Program-made: the position numbers and the translations under genes | Shown: positions 50,366-58,886 of the stretch, one piece after another | Numbering within the stretch: the first letter of the stretch is position 1 | How the letters are laid out: each line of letters begins with the position of its first letter | Notes under the pieces: model-generated | The model's input: only the letters and a program-made list of their open reading frames with translations | Told to the model about the DNA's origin: nothing | The model's database searches: none | From: Amycolatopsis alba DSM 44262 | GTDB lineage: Bacteria > Actinomycetota > Actinomycetes > Mycobacteriales > Pseudonocardiaceae | DNA: 64,000 nucleotides | Reading direction: 5' to 3' | Assembly: GCF_000384215.1 (NCBI RefSeq) | Contig: NZ_KB913032.1 | Location: 186,001-250,000, forward strand

Positions 50366-50403
50366 CGAAGGGCCCCGGTGACTCGCGTCACCGGGGCCTT
50401 TCG
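50366..50403. terminator. Terminator between rpsT and holA
   Basis: CGAAGGGCCCCGGTGAC pairs with GTCACCGGGGCCTTTCG around TCGC, with one G-T pair in 17, ending in a short T-run on the plus strand. It starts 8 bp after the rpsT stop. Confidence 0.9.
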
Positions 50404-50409
50404 CTGTGT

Positions 50410-51393
50410 TCAGCGACTTGTGCCGTGGGCGTCGACGACTTCCAGGACAGCGCGCTCCAGCGCGTACTCCGGGTTGGCCGCGGCACCCTTGACCTCGGCG
50501 TTGAGCCGGGCGACGATCCGCATCGCGGTGGCGAGGCCGTCCTGCCCCCAGCCACGAGCCTGCCCTTGCGCCTTGCGGACCTTCCACGGCGGCATCCCCA
50601 GCTCGCCCGCCATCTGGTTCGGGTTCCCGCGACCAGCTCCCGACACCCGCGCGATCGTCCGGACGGCGTCGGCGAGGGCATCCGCGACCAGCACGTGCGG
50701 AACACCCAGCTGCATCGCCCAGCGCAGCGACTCCAGCGCCGCCGTCTTGTCGCCGGCGACGGCTTTCTCGGCGACGGCGAACCCGTTCACGTCCGCACGG
50801 CCTCGGTGGTAGCGCCGGACGGCCTGCTCGTCGACCGTTCCACCGGCGTCCGCGACGAGCTGGGTCGCGGCCGACGAAAGCTCGCGCAGATCCGAGCCGA
50901 CGGCGTCGATCAGGGCGAGCACGGCCGCACCGTCGATCTTCCCGCCGACCCGGCGGACCTCGTTACGGACAAAGGATTCGCGCTCCGCGGGTTTGGTCAG
51001 TTTCGGGCACTCGACGACCTCCGCCCCTGCCTTCTTCAAGGCCGCGGGAAGCGCCTTCGCGGCCTTGCTCCGGCCGCCTCCGCTGTGCACGACGACGAGC
51101 ACGATGCCCTCGGCGGGTGCCTTGACGTAGGCCATCACCCCGTCGGAGAGCTCCTGCGAGATGTCGTGCGCCGATTCGAGGACGATCACCCTGCCCTCGG
51201 CGAACAGTGAAGGGCTGACCATCTCCGCGAGTGCGGGGACTGTGAGGTCCGACACCCGGATCCGGGTCAGATCCGCCGTCGGATCGGCCGCTTTGGCCGC
51301 GTCCGAGGCGCTGCGGATCGCGCGTTCGATCAGCAGCTCTTCCTCACCGAGAACCAGGACCAGCGGCGATGGGGCGGAAGCTTGCGTCGTCAC
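50410..51393 (-). CDS. holA: DNA polymerase III subunit delta
   Basis: A 327-residue clamp-loader subunit: LVLVLGEEELLIERAI at the start, ILVVHSGG-like IVLVVVHSGGGRSKAAKALPAALKKAGAEVVECPKLT in the middle, DLRELSSAATQLV and the C-terminal KVRKAQGQARGWGQDGLATAMRIVARLNAEVKG. It opens the beta clamp for loading. GGGAGGA lies 8 bases before the GTG at 51393. Order with rpsT and comEC/EA is that of mycobacteria. Confidence 0.95.
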   Translation of the reverse strand: MTTQASAPSPLVLVLGEEELLIERAIRSASDAAKAADPTADLTRIRVSDLTVPALAEMVSPSLFAEGRVIVLESAHDISQELSDGVMAYVKAPAEGIVLVVVHSGGGRSKAAKALPAALKKAGAEVVECPKLTKPAERESFVRNEVRRVGGKIDGAAVLALIDAVGSDLRELSSAATQLVADAGGTVDEQAVRRYHRGRADVNGFAVAEKAVAGDKTAALESLRWAMQLGVPHVLVADALADAVRTIARVSGAGRGNPNQMAGELGMPPWKVRKAQGQARGWGQDGLATAMRIVARLNAEVKGAAANPEYALERAVLEVVDAHGTSR

Positions 51394-51530
51394 GGAGAGG
51401 ATCCTCCCACTCCTCCTCTCGTGTGCTTTGTCCGGTGATGTGTTCCGGGCACTGTGGCCCCACCTGAGCCTCATGTCGTACGGTGTTGGCGAGGCGACGC
51501 GATCATGTGCGTGCCGACAATCGAATACCG

Positions 51531-51659
51531 CTCATCCAGAGGGGCAGAGGGAACGGCCCGATGAAGCCCCGGCAACCGGCGTCAGCCTGTCATCCCGCGA
51601 TCGCGGGATAGCTGACGAACACGGTGCCAATTCCGGCCCGCCATGGCGGGGCAGATGAG
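51531..51659 (+). ncRNA. SAM-I (S-box) riboswitch
   Basis: The conserved S-box elements appear in order: CTCATC (51531-51536, P1 5' strand), AGAGGGGCAGAGGGAACGGC-type P2/internal loop region from 51538, CCCGATGAAGCCCCGGCAACC region at 51558-51578, the variable P3/P4 stem with GCGATCGC (51596-51605), GGTGCCAATTCC (51623-51634), and GATGAG (51654-51659, P1 3' strand). The 3' P1 strand runs into the Shine-Dalgarno of the following gene (AGGAAAGGA, 51658-51666), so SAM binding should hide the ribosome binding site and switch off translation. Confidence 0.95.
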
Positions 51660-51673
51660 GAAAGGACCTCGCG

Positions 51674-52939
51674 ATGACCGCAACCCTCGGCACGACCTCC
51701 ACCACCAAGACCCCGGATCTCGGACCGGCCGTCGAACTGGTGTCGAAGGAAGAGGGACACCGGCAGCCGCTCGCCCCCGAATTCGTTTCCGCCGAGGACT
51801 TCTCGCCGCTCGAGGTCGCCTACGACTTCGGCCGCGTGCGTCGCGAGGACATCGAATCCGGGCCGAACAACATCTGGCGCTACAAGAAGCTCCTTCCCGT
51901 TCCGTCGAACGTCGAAGAAATCCCCAACACCGAACCCGGCGCCACCCGGCTCGTCCAAGCCGACAGGCTCGCGAAAGCCTTGGGTGTCAAGAAGGTCTGG
52001 GTCAAGGACGACACCGGCAACCCCACTCACTCGTTCAAGGACCGCGTGGTCGCCGTCGCACTGGCCGCCGCCCGTGAGTTCGGGTTCGACGTGCTCGCCT
52101 GTCCGTCGACCGGCAACCTGGCCAACGCCGTCGCCGCCGCGGCGGCCCGCGCCGGCTGGCGGTCGGTCGTGCTGATCCCGAAGACCCTCGAGCGCGCCAA
52201 GATCCTCACCACCGCCGTGTACGACGGCGACCTGATCGCGGTCGACGGCAACTACGACGACGTGAACCGGCTCGCCACCCAGCTCGCCGCCGAGCAGGAG
52301 AGCTGGGCGTTCGTCAACGTGAACGTCCGGCCCTACTACTCGGAAGGCTCCAAGACGCTGGCCTTCGAGGTCGCCGAGCAGCTCGGCTGGCGGCTTCCCT
52401 CGCAGATCGTGGTGCCGATCGCCTCCGGTTCCCAGCTCACCAAGGTGGACAAGGGTTTCCGCGAGTTCGGACAGCTCGGCCTCGTCGACGAGACGCCGTA
52501 CAAGGTGTTCGGCGCGCAGGCCACGGGCTGCTCCCCCGTCTCGGCGGCCTTCCGCGCGGGCCACGACGTCGTCCAGCCGGTCAAGCCGGACACGATCGCC
52601 CGGTCGCTGGCGATCGGGAACCCGGCGGACGGCCCCTACGTCCTGGACGTGGTCAACCGCACCGGCGGCGCGATCGAAGACGTCACCGACGAAGAGGTCG
52701 TCGAAGGCATCCGGCTGCTCGCCCGCACCGAGGGCATCTTCACCGAGACCGCCGGCGGGGTCACCGTCGCAACGGCCAAGAAGCTCATCGAGGCAGGCAA
52801 ACTCAACCCGGACGAGGAGATCGTCCTGCTGATCACCGGCGACGGTCTCAAGACCCTCGACGCCGTCGAGGACAAGGTCGGCCCGAAGGCCACCGTCAGC
52901 GCCTCGGCAGACGCGGTCCGCGAGGCTCTCGGCATCTGA
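51674..52939 (+). CDS. thrC: Threonine synthase family protein under SAM riboswitch control
   Basis: The 421-residue PLP enzyme of fold type II has the PLP lysine in NPTHSFKDRVVAVALAAARE (about 117-136), STGNLANAVAAAAARAGW with the phosphate-binding loop, and a C-terminal EGIFTETAGGVTVATAKKL. It should convert O-phosphohomoserine to threonine. It stands alone, not in a hom-thrC-thrB operon, and is preceded by a SAM-I riboswitch 14 bp upstream. That makes a methionine-linked role possible: threonine-synthase homologues that make homocysteine from O-phosphohomoserine and sulfide have been reported in Streptomyces, as far as I recall. Sequence alone does not separate the two activities. Confidence 0.85.
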   Translation: MTATLGTTSTTKTPDLGPAVELVSKEEGHRQPLAPEFVSAEDFSPLEVAYDFGRVRREDIESGPNNIWRYKKLLPVPSNVEEIPNTEPGATRLVQADRLAKALGVKKVWVKDDTGNPTHSFKDRVVAVALAAAREFGFDVLACPSTGNLANAVAAAAARAGWRSVVLIPKTLERAKILTTAVYDGDLIAVDGNYDDVNRLATQLAAEQESWAFVNVNVRPYYSEGSKTLAFEVAEQLGWRLPSQIVVPIASGSQLTKVDKGFREFGQLGLVDETPYKVFGAQATGCSPVSAAFRAGHDVVQPVKPDTIARSLAIGNPADGPYVLDVVNRTGGAIEDVTDEEVVEGIRLLARTEGIFTETAGGVTVATAKKLIEAGKLNPDEEIVLLITGDGLKTLDAVEDKVGPKATVSASADAVREALGI

Positions 52940-52947
52940 GTTCCCGC

Positions 52948-52975
52948 CGGCCCGCCTCAAGAACGAGGCGGGCCG
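52948..52975. terminator. Terminator between thrC and comEC
   Basis: CGGCCCGCCTC and GAGGCGGGCCG pair over 11 bp around AAGAAC. The comEC stop codon (52957) lies inside the stem, so the structure serves thrC and overlaps the end of comEC. Confidence 0.8.
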
Positions 52976-55362
52976 CGGGGCTCACCCCGGCGCACCAGGG
53001 AGAGTCCTCGCGCGTCGGCGACGACAGCGGTGTCGCCATCCGTGTCCGTTCTGGCCACGGAAGCACCGACCGCCGTCAGATTGTCCAAAGTGGACTTGTT
53101 CGGATGGCCGTAAGTGTTTCCGGCGCCGACACTCACCAGCGCGAGCCGCGGCGCGACGGCGTTGAGGAAGTCCGGTGCGGTGTAGCGGCTTCCGTGGTGC
53201 GGGACCTTCAAGATCTCGGCACGCAGATCGGCGCCCTCGGCCATCAGGTCGGCCTGCGCGGCGAGTTCGACATCGCCGGTCAGCAGCACCCGGCCCGCCG
53301 GGGTTCCGGCGCGCAGGACGACGGACCCGTTGTTGATCACCGTGCCGTCCTGTTCACGGGCCGATCGCCGGGTGACATAACGCGGCCCCAATACATCCAG
53401 CGACAGCCCCGGCCAGTCCAGCCGTTGCCCGATCCCCAGTTCCAGCAAGGGAATCCCGCGACGTGCGGTCTCGTCCGCGATCTGCTGCCATGCCCACGCG
53501 GGAGCACGACCCGGACCGACGGCGACCGCCCCGACCGACCTGCCCTCGAAGACGGATTCGAGACCGCCGATGTGGTCGGCGTGCAGATGACTCAGCACGA
53601 TCAGCGGAACCCGGTCCACGCCGAGCCTGCTCAGGCATTCGTCGACCGGCCCAGGTTCCGGCCCGGTGTCGACCAGGACCGCCCTTCCCGGCTCGCCCGT
53701 CGCGAGAACGACGGCATCGCCCTGTCCGACGTCGCAGGCGACGGCACTCCACGACGCCGGTGGCCATGCCGGAGCCAGCACGCGGACCGGCACGAAAACG
53801 AGCAGCCCGCCAGCCAGCGCAACAGCCAGCAGGATCCTGGCGTGCCGCAGCCGGATGGCGACGAGCAGCACCACGAGCAGGCCGGCCGCCAGAAGCCCGC
53901 CCCACCAGCCACCCGGCCAGTCCACGACCGCTCCCGGCGCACGGGCGCCGTGGCGGGCCACGGTGATGAGCCAGCTCGCCTCGGGTTCGGTCAGGCGGAC
54001 CAGCAGCCTGCCCGCCGACGGCCACCAGGGCCCGACGACGGTCGCGAGGACACCGAACACGGTGGCCGGGGCGACCACCGGCGCGGCGAGCACGTTGGTC
54101 ACCACCGAGACGAGACTGATCGATCCCGCCATGCCTGCGATGATCGGTGCCGTCATCACGAACGCGGCCAGCGGGATGGCCAGCCCCTCGGCGTAGCCGG
54201 CCGGAACTCCGCGTCCGACCAGCCACTCTGCCCACCGCGGCGCCAGCAGCACGAGCCCTGCCGTGGCCAGCACCGAAAGGGCGAACCCGAAGTCGGCGGC
54301 CATCGCGGGATCTACCACGACGAGCCCCGACACCGCGAACGCCAGCGCCGGCAGCGCCGAACCCCGGCGTCCCATGGCCAGCGCCAGCAGCCCGACCGCC
54401 CCCATCACCCCGGCGCGGAGCACGCTGGGCGCGGGTCCGGCGAGGACCACGAACCCGGCGAGCCCCGCGGCGGCCGCGGCGGCGGACGTCCGCGGCCCGA
54501 CCCGGAGCGCTTTCAACAGGAGAAGGATCGAGCCGCAGACGATCGCCACGTTCCCACCGCTCACGGCCATCAGGTGGGACATGCCGGAGTCCGTGAACTC
54601 GTGCTCGACCCTCGGGGACAGCGTGCTCGTGTCCCCCACGACCAGTCCGGGCACAAGACCGGCCTGCTCCTCCGGGAGGACGGAGCACAGGCCCCGGAGC
54701 CCGGTGCGCAGCGATTCCGCGGCTCGCTGCCACCAGGGCGCCGGTGCGAGGACAGACGGCGGACCTCGCACCGAGAGGACCGCGACCGTCAGTTCGCCCC
54801 CCTTCGCCGGTGCCAGCCGTCCGGAGGCGGTGACCTGCTGCCCAGGCAGCAGGTCCGTCCACCCTTCGGCGGGAGCGAGCAGGAGGATCCGGCCGTCCGA
54901 ATCAACCACCCGCTCATCCGTCTCCGCGGTGTCCACCGTCGCGGCGATGACCACCAGGCGGATGCCCGCCCGGCGATCGGCGTATCCGGCGCCGCGGACC
55001 GGACGTGGCCGCTCGGTGACCACCGCCCTCGTGGTGACTTCGCTCCCCCGTGCGGCGGCGGCACGGAGGTCGTCGTGTTCGGCGGCCCGGATCCTCAGCG
55101 CCACCGGACCGGCGGTGAGCACACCGAGGATCGCGAGCGCGCCCAGGCCCGTCACCCACCGGGACGCCGTCCGGCGGGCGCGGACACCGGTGATGATCGC
55201 GAGCACCACGGCGGCCGCACCGCAGAGCATCGCGATCCACCAGCCGACGAGCAGCCCGGAAAGAGTGCCGAGCCAGGCCGTCGCCGCGGCCGGTATCAGC
55301 CGCAGGTCCTGCCCTCGCCACGACGTGGTGTCCACTTCGGACGGATCGGCGGACGGGTTCAT
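52957..55362 (-). CDS. comEC: ComEC/Rec2 family DNA-uptake channel
   Basis: An 801-residue polytopic membrane protein. An N-terminal DUF4131 region (about 1-190), the competence membrane domain (about 240-500, VVGDTSTLSPRVEHEFTDSGMSHLMAVSGGNVAI), then a metallo-beta-lactamase-like domain with SHLHADHIGGLESVF (about 590-604) and a VLLTGDVE...VPHHGSRY pair of metal motifs. In competent bacteria ComEC carries single-stranded DNA inward; its role in actinobacteria without known competence is unclear. Stop and start with comEA overlap by 4 bases. Confidence 0.93.
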   Translation of the reverse strand: MNPSADPSEVDTTSWRGQDLRLIPAAATAWLGTLSGLLVGWWIAMLCGAAAVVLAIITGVRARRTASRWVTGLGALAILGVLTAGPVALRIRAAEHDDLRAAAARGSEVTTRAVVTERPRPVRGAGYADRRAGIRLVVIAATVDTAETDERVVDSDGRILLLAPAEGWTDLLPGQQVTASGRLAPAKGGELTVAVLSVRGPPSVLAPAPWWQRAAESLRTGLRGLCSVLPEEQAGLVPGLVVGDTSTLSPRVEHEFTDSGMSHLMAVSGGNVAIVCGSILLLLKALRVGPRTSAAAAAAGLAGFVVLAGPAPSVLRAGVMGAVGLLALAMGRRGSALPALAFAVSGLVVVDPAMAADFGFALSVLATAGLVLLAPRWAEWLVGRGVPAGYAEGLAIPLAAFVMTAPIIAGMAGSISLVSVVTNVLAAPVVAPATVFGVLATVVGPWWPSAGRLLVRLTEPEASWLITVARHGARAPGAVVDWPGGWWGGLLAAGLLVVLLVAIRLRHARILLAVALAGGLLVFVPVRVLAPAWPPASWSAVACDVGQGDAVVLATGEPGRAVLVDTGPEPGPVDECLSRLGVDRVPLIVLSHLHADHIGGLESVFEGRSVGAVAVGPGRAPAWAWQQIADETARRGIPLLELGIGQRLDWPGLSLDVLGPRYVTRRSAREQDGTVINNGSVVLRAGTPAGRVLLTGDVELAAQADLMAEGADLRAEILKVPHHGSRYTAPDFLNAVAPRLALVSVGAGNTYGHPNKSTLDNLTAVGASVARTDTDGDTAVVADARGLSLVRRGEPRGPPRS

Positions 55363-56081
55363 CCGACGGACACCATTTCCCGGACCTTCTTGAATTTGGA
55401 TTCGCCGATCCCTTCTACGTCACGGAGTTGCTCGACCGTGGTGAACCCGCCGTGCCCGGACCGCCAGTCGACGATGCGTTTGGCCATCACTTCGCCGACC
55501 CCTGGCAGAGTGTCGAGTTGTTCGGCCGTGGCCGTGTTCAGGTCGAGCTTCCCCGGCGGTGTTCCTGGTCCGGCCGCGGCCGGACCAGGAACACCCACGG
55601 CCACCTGCTCGCCGTCGGTGAGCCGCCGGGCCAGGTTCAGCCCGGTCAGATCCGTTCCGGGCGGTGCCCCACCGGCCGCCGTGAGGGCATCGGCGACCCG
55701 TGCGCCCGGAGGGATCGTGACCAGGCCGGGTTTGAGCACCCTGCCGACGACGCTGATCACCAGAGGCGCCTTGGCCGCCGCGGCGGGGACGTCTCCGGCG
55801 GCCTTCGCCGACGGCAAGGGCGGCGGGGTCTCCGCCCCTGGCCGGTGTCCGAACAAAGCGATCGCGCCGGTCACGATCACGGCCGCCGCGATCAGCACGG
55901 CCACCACGACGAACCACCGCCTGTTCACCGGGACCCCGTCCGCCGTGAACCGGGCGGGCACCCAGCGGCGTACGAGCCTGCCCACGGGCGGGCCCTGGGT
56001 GGGTGGCGACAGCTGCGCGGCCAGCCACGCCAGCCTGGCGTTGACGGAGGGACCCGATGGACGGGCGGTTTGGTCGAACAC
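55359..56081 (-). CDS. comEA: ComEA family DNA-binding protein (SLBB + helix-hairpin-helix)
   Basis: A 240-residue protein with a cytoplasmic lead of about 52 residues, one membrane helix (WFVVVAVLIAAAVIVTGAIAL, about 55-75), an SLBB domain (APLVISVVGRVLKPGLVTIPPGARVADALTAAGG, about 108-141), a Gly/Pro/Ala linker (about 163-176) and a double helix-hairpin-helix (DLNTATAEQLDTLPGVGEVMAKRIVDWR, about 180-207). It binds double-stranded DNA outside the membrane for ComEC. The linker is encoded by a 38-bp perfect palindrome. Confidence 0.93.
   Translation of the reverse strand: MFDQTARPSGPSVNARLAWLAAQLSPPTQGPPVGRLVRRWVPARFTADGVPVNRRWFVVVAVLIAAAVIVTGAIALFGHRPGAETPPPLPSAKAAGDVPAAAAKAPLVISVVGRVLKPGLVTIPPGARVADALTAAGGAPPGTDLTGLNLARRLTDGEQVAVGVPGPAAAGPGTPPGKLDLNTATAEQLDTLPGVGEVMAKRIVDWRSGHGGFTTVEQLRDVEGIGESKFKKVREMVSVG
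55558..55595. repeat. 38-bp perfect palindrome inside comEA
   Basis: Arms of 19 bp (left arm GGTGTTCCTGGTCCGGCCG, 55558-55576) are exact complements without spacer. It encodes the VPGPAAAGPGTP linker between the SLBB and helix-hairpin-helix domains of ComEA. As RNA it would form a very stable hairpin in the coding region. Confidence 0.9.
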
Positions 56082-56227
56082 GTGAACGACGCTACGGAGC
56101 GGGGATGGCGGGCGGGAGTGGTGAATTCCGAGGCTGTGGACAAGTGGGGTGTTGTGGACAACTCGGTCCCGGCCGAGACCGGATCACCGGTTTTCGTCGG
56201 AGCCGTATGGGACGCTGCCGGGTTTCC

Positions 56228-57073
56228 CTAGCCCGCCCGCTGGATCACGACGCCGAGCACACCGGGGCCGGTGTGGGCCCCGATGACGGCGCCGATCTCC
56301 GAGACGACACACCCCTCCGGGCAGGTGATGGACTCCTCCAGCCGGTTGGCCAGTTCGACGGCACGCTCCGGTGAGGCCAGGTGGTGAACGGCGATGTCGG
56401 CGAGGCCACCTTCGGCCGCCTTCACGGCGAGTTCGACCAGCCGCGCCACCGCGCGGTTCATCGTCCGCACCTTCTCCAGCGGCTGGATCCTGCCTTCGGA
56501 CATGTGGAGCACCGGTTTCACCGCGAGCGCCGTGCCGAGCAGAGCCGCCGCCGGGCCGATCCGCCCGCCGCGGCGCAGGTATTCGAGGGTCTCGACGGCG
56601 AACAAGGTCTCCGAGCGGCTCACCGCGTCGACCGCCGCGGCCTCCACCTCGGCCGGATCGGCCCCGTCCGCGGCGGCGCTCGCCGCTCGCAGGGCGGCGA
56701 AGCCCAGTCCCATGGCGGTGCTGCGGGAATCGACCACGCGCACCTTGTCCGGCCCGACCTCCTGGGCCGCGAGCACGGCCGCCTCCCACGTCCCGGACAA
56801 CTCACGGGACAGATGGACCGACACCACGGCGTCCGCGCCCTCGGCCAGCGCCGCCCGGAACTCCTTGACGAACTCGGCGGGCGTCGGCCGGGAAGTCGTC
56901 ACCAGTCTGCGTTTGCCGAGCGCTTCGGCCAGGGCCGCGGGACCCATTTCGACGCCGTCGAGGAAGACGACGCCGTCCACGAGGACGTGCAACGGGACCA
57001 CCCGGATCCCGTTCCGTTCGGCGAAGCCTTCCGGCAGGTGGGCGGTGGAATCCGTGACTACGGCGACCGACAC
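56228..57073 (-). CDS. DegV family fatty-acid-binding protein
   Basis: A 281-residue DegV (FakB-like) protein: VAVVTDSTAHLPEGF (1-18), DGVEMGPAALAEAL, TTSRPTPAEFVKEF (about 77-90), VVDSRSTAMGLGFA and a C-terminal GAVIGAHTGPGVLGVVI (about 260-277). These residues form the fatty-acid carboxylate site and fold of FakB proteins, which present fatty acids to a kinase. No fakA-like gene lies in the window. It is 10 bp downstream of octT and in the order of mycobacterial Rv2417c. Confidence 0.92.
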   Translation of the reverse strand: MSVAVVTDSTAHLPEGFAERNGIRVVPLHVLVDGVVFLDGVEMGPAALAEALGKRRLVTTSRPTPAEFVKEFRAALAEGADAVVSVHLSRELSGTWEAAVLAAQEVGPDKVRVVDSRSTAMGLGFAALRAASAAADGADPAEVEAAAVDAVSRSETLFAVETLEYLRRGGRIGPAAALLGTALAVKPVLHMSEGRIQPLEKVRTMNRAVARLVELAVKAAEGGLADIAVHHLASPERAVELANRLEESITCPEGCVVSEIGAVIGAHTGPGVLGVVIQRAG

Positions 57074-57083
57074 GGCAGCCAGC

Positions 57084-57812
57084 CTACGTTGCCGCGGGGC
57101 GCAGCACCGGGGCCATCAGGCGGGCCATTTCCACGCCAACGGAGGCATGGCCTTCCCAGCCCCAGTGCATCCCGTCCGGATTGCCCCGGCCGCTCAGCAC
57201 GTGGTCACCGACGACGGCTCCGAGATCCAGCAGCGGGACATCCGCGCGTCGCCCCCATGCGGCGACGGCGGCGACGGCCCCGGCCCGTGCGGTGTGCACG
57301 CGGCCGTAGGCCTCGGACCGGTGAACGGACGGCAGGATGCCGAAGATCGGCAGTTCCGGCCGCAATACCCGCAGAGCTCCGACAGCTGTTTCGAGGTAGT
57401 GGACGGTCAGCTTCGACGGCAAGACCACCGGACGCCCGCGAAGGGCGATCGCGAGCCTCGGCTGAGCGGCGAGATACGTCTTGCGCACCACCCGCCGCAG
57501 CGGGTCGGGACGCAGGTAGCGCAGGCCGGTGCGCAGATAGGTGGGCAGCGGCGACGGCAGGGTGTCCATGCTTCCGACGGCCAGGACGACGGCGTCGGCG
57601 TGGTGGAGATCGGCCCAGACACGCGGGTCCCCGATCAGCGACCACCAGGCGTCACGGGCGGTCCAGCCGAATCCGGCGACGAGGTCCACCCCGCCACCGC
57701 CGAGCGCCTCGGCGGCGATGTTGGGCCACAGGCGCGCGTCGTCGGCGGCGAGCGGACCGTCCGGGCCGTGGAAACTGAGGGAATCGCCGAACACCAGCAG
57801 GCGCGGGGCCAT
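57084..57812 (-). CDS. octT: SGNH hydrolase-type octanoyltransferase (OctT-like)
   Basis: A 242-residue SGNH protein with block I FGDSLSFHGPDGPLAADD (Ser in GDS, about 8-12), block III VVLAVGSMD and the catalytic DxxH in NPDGMHWGWEGH (about 215-226). It matches the position and character of M. tuberculosis Rv2418c, the diglucosylglycerate octanoyltransferase of methylglucose lipopolysaccharide synthesis, with gpgP, rsfS and nadD following upstream. The assignment rests mostly on gene order. It is 3 bp from gpgP on the same strand. Confidence 0.82.
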   Translation of the reverse strand: MAPRLLVFGDSLSFHGPDGPLAADDARLWPNIAAEALGGGGVDLVAGFGWTARDAWWSLIGDPRVWADLHHADAVVLAVGSMDTLPSPLPTYLRTGLRYLRPDPLRRVVRKTYLAAQPRLAIALRGRPVVLPSKLTVHYLETAVGALRVLRPELPIFGILPSVHRSEAYGRVHTARAGAVAAVAAWGRRADVPLLDLGAVVGDHVLSGRGNPDGMHWGWEGHASVGVEMARLMAPVLRPAAT

Positions 57813-57815
57813 GGA

Positions 57816-58430
57816 TCAGCCGGTGATTCCCGCGTTGTAGGCGGCCAGACGCCAGTTTCCGTCACGCCGGGTCAGCTCGACCCAGTGGCAGTTCGCGATC
57901 CCGCCCAGCGTCGGCCAGGACGTGACCGGCAGGCCGAGCAGTTTCGCGGTCAGCGCGATGATCAGACCGCCGTGCGTCGCCAGCAGCACGGCATCACCGG
58001 CGTCGGAGTTGGGCTGGTCCAGGTCCGCGACGACCTCCAGGGCACGTTCGGCGACGTCCACCCGCGACTCACCGCCGGGCGGCGCCCAGGTCGCGTCGAC
58101 GCGCCAGCGCGCGCGTTCACCGGGGTACGCCTCATCGACCTGCTGGCCGGTGAAACCCTGCCATTCACCCAGATGGGTTTCCCGAAGGCGCTTGTCGATC
58201 CGCAGCGGGACACCGATGGCCTCCGTGAGCACGGTGGCCGTGTCGGTCGCGCGGCGCAGATCCGAGGCGATCACCAGATCCGGTGAGAACCGGGCGAGCG
58301 CCGGTACGGCGAACCTGGCCTGGTTCCAGCCGACCGGCGTCAACGCGGAGTCCAGATGCCCCTGCATCCGGCCCGCCGCGTTGTAGTCGGTCTCGCCGTG
58401 GCGCCAGAGCACCAGCCGCCGCGGGCTCAC
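57816..58430 (-). CDS. gpgP: Histidine phosphatase, glucosyl-3-phosphoglycerate phosphatase (GpgP-like)
   Basis: A 204-residue phosphoglycerate-mutase-fold phosphatase. The catalytic RHG is in LVLWRHGETDYNAAGRMQGHLDSALTPVGWNQA, the partner Glu in ETHLGEWQGFTGQQVDE, and the second His in VLLATHGGLIIALT. By place and family it corresponds to Rv2419c (GpgP), which removes phosphate from glucosyl-3-phosphoglycerate. Its start overlaps the rsfS stop (ATGA). Confidence 0.88.
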   Translation of the reverse strand: MSPRRLVLWRHGETDYNAAGRMQGHLDSALTPVGWNQARFAVPALARFSPDLVIASDLRRATDTATVLTEAIGVPLRIDKRLRETHLGEWQGFTGQQVDEAYPGERARWRVDATWAPPGGESRVDVAERALEVVADLDQPNSDAGDAVLLATHGGLIIALTAKLLGLPVTSWPTLGGIANCHWVELTRRDGNWRLAAYNAGITG

Positions 58431-58831
58431 GAGGCGCCTTGCGCGTCGGCGGGGTCCTCCTCGGCGGGTGTCTCCAAACCGGCGACCTCGATCCGCGGGC
58501 AGTCCTTCCAGAGCCGCTCGAGACCATAGAAGGAGCGTTCCTCCTGGTGCTGGACGTGGATGACGACGTCGACGTAGTCCAGCAGGACCCAGCGGCCCTC
58601 CCTGGCGCCTTCACGGCGGACCGGCTTGTGCCCGCCGAGCCGCAGCTGCTCCTCGACGTTGTCGACGATGGCGCCGACCTGGCGCTCGTTGGGCGCGGAC
58701 GCGATCACGAAGGCGTCGGTGATGACAAGCTGGTCGGACACGTCCAGCACGACCACGTCGCTCGCCTTCTTGTCCGCCGCCGCATGGGCGGCCGCTACGG
58801 CCAGCTCTCGTGCCTCGGACGTGGCTGTCAC
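58427..58831 (-). CDS. rsfS: Ribosome silencing factor RsfS (Iojap)
   Basis: A 134-residue RsfS: ARELAVAAAHAAADKKASDVVVLDVSDQLVITDAFVIASAPNERQVGAIVDNVEEQL and EGAREGRWVLLDYVDVVIHVQHQEERSFYGLERLWKDCPRI are classic. It binds L14 and blocks subunit joining under starvation. GAGGAG lies 4 bases before the GTG at 58831. The nadD-rsfS-gpgP order is conserved in actinobacteria. Confidence 0.96.
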   Translation of the reverse strand: MTATSEARELAVAAAHAAADKKASDVVVLDVSDQLVITDAFVIASAPNERQVGAIVDNVEEQLRLGGHKPVRREGAREGRWVLLDYVDVVIHVQHQEERSFYGLERLWKDCPRIEVAGLETPAEEDPADAQGAS

Positions 58832-58886
58832 AGTTCTCCTCAAACAGATGGCTTTACTCGCGGGTGCGCCCGACGAGGGTACCCGG

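Noticed and set aside
53104..56085. 993-codon open frame antisense to comEC/comEA
   Set aside because: A high-GC shadow; composition (Arg, His, Asp, Gly) follows from the complementary strand and no domain can be seen.
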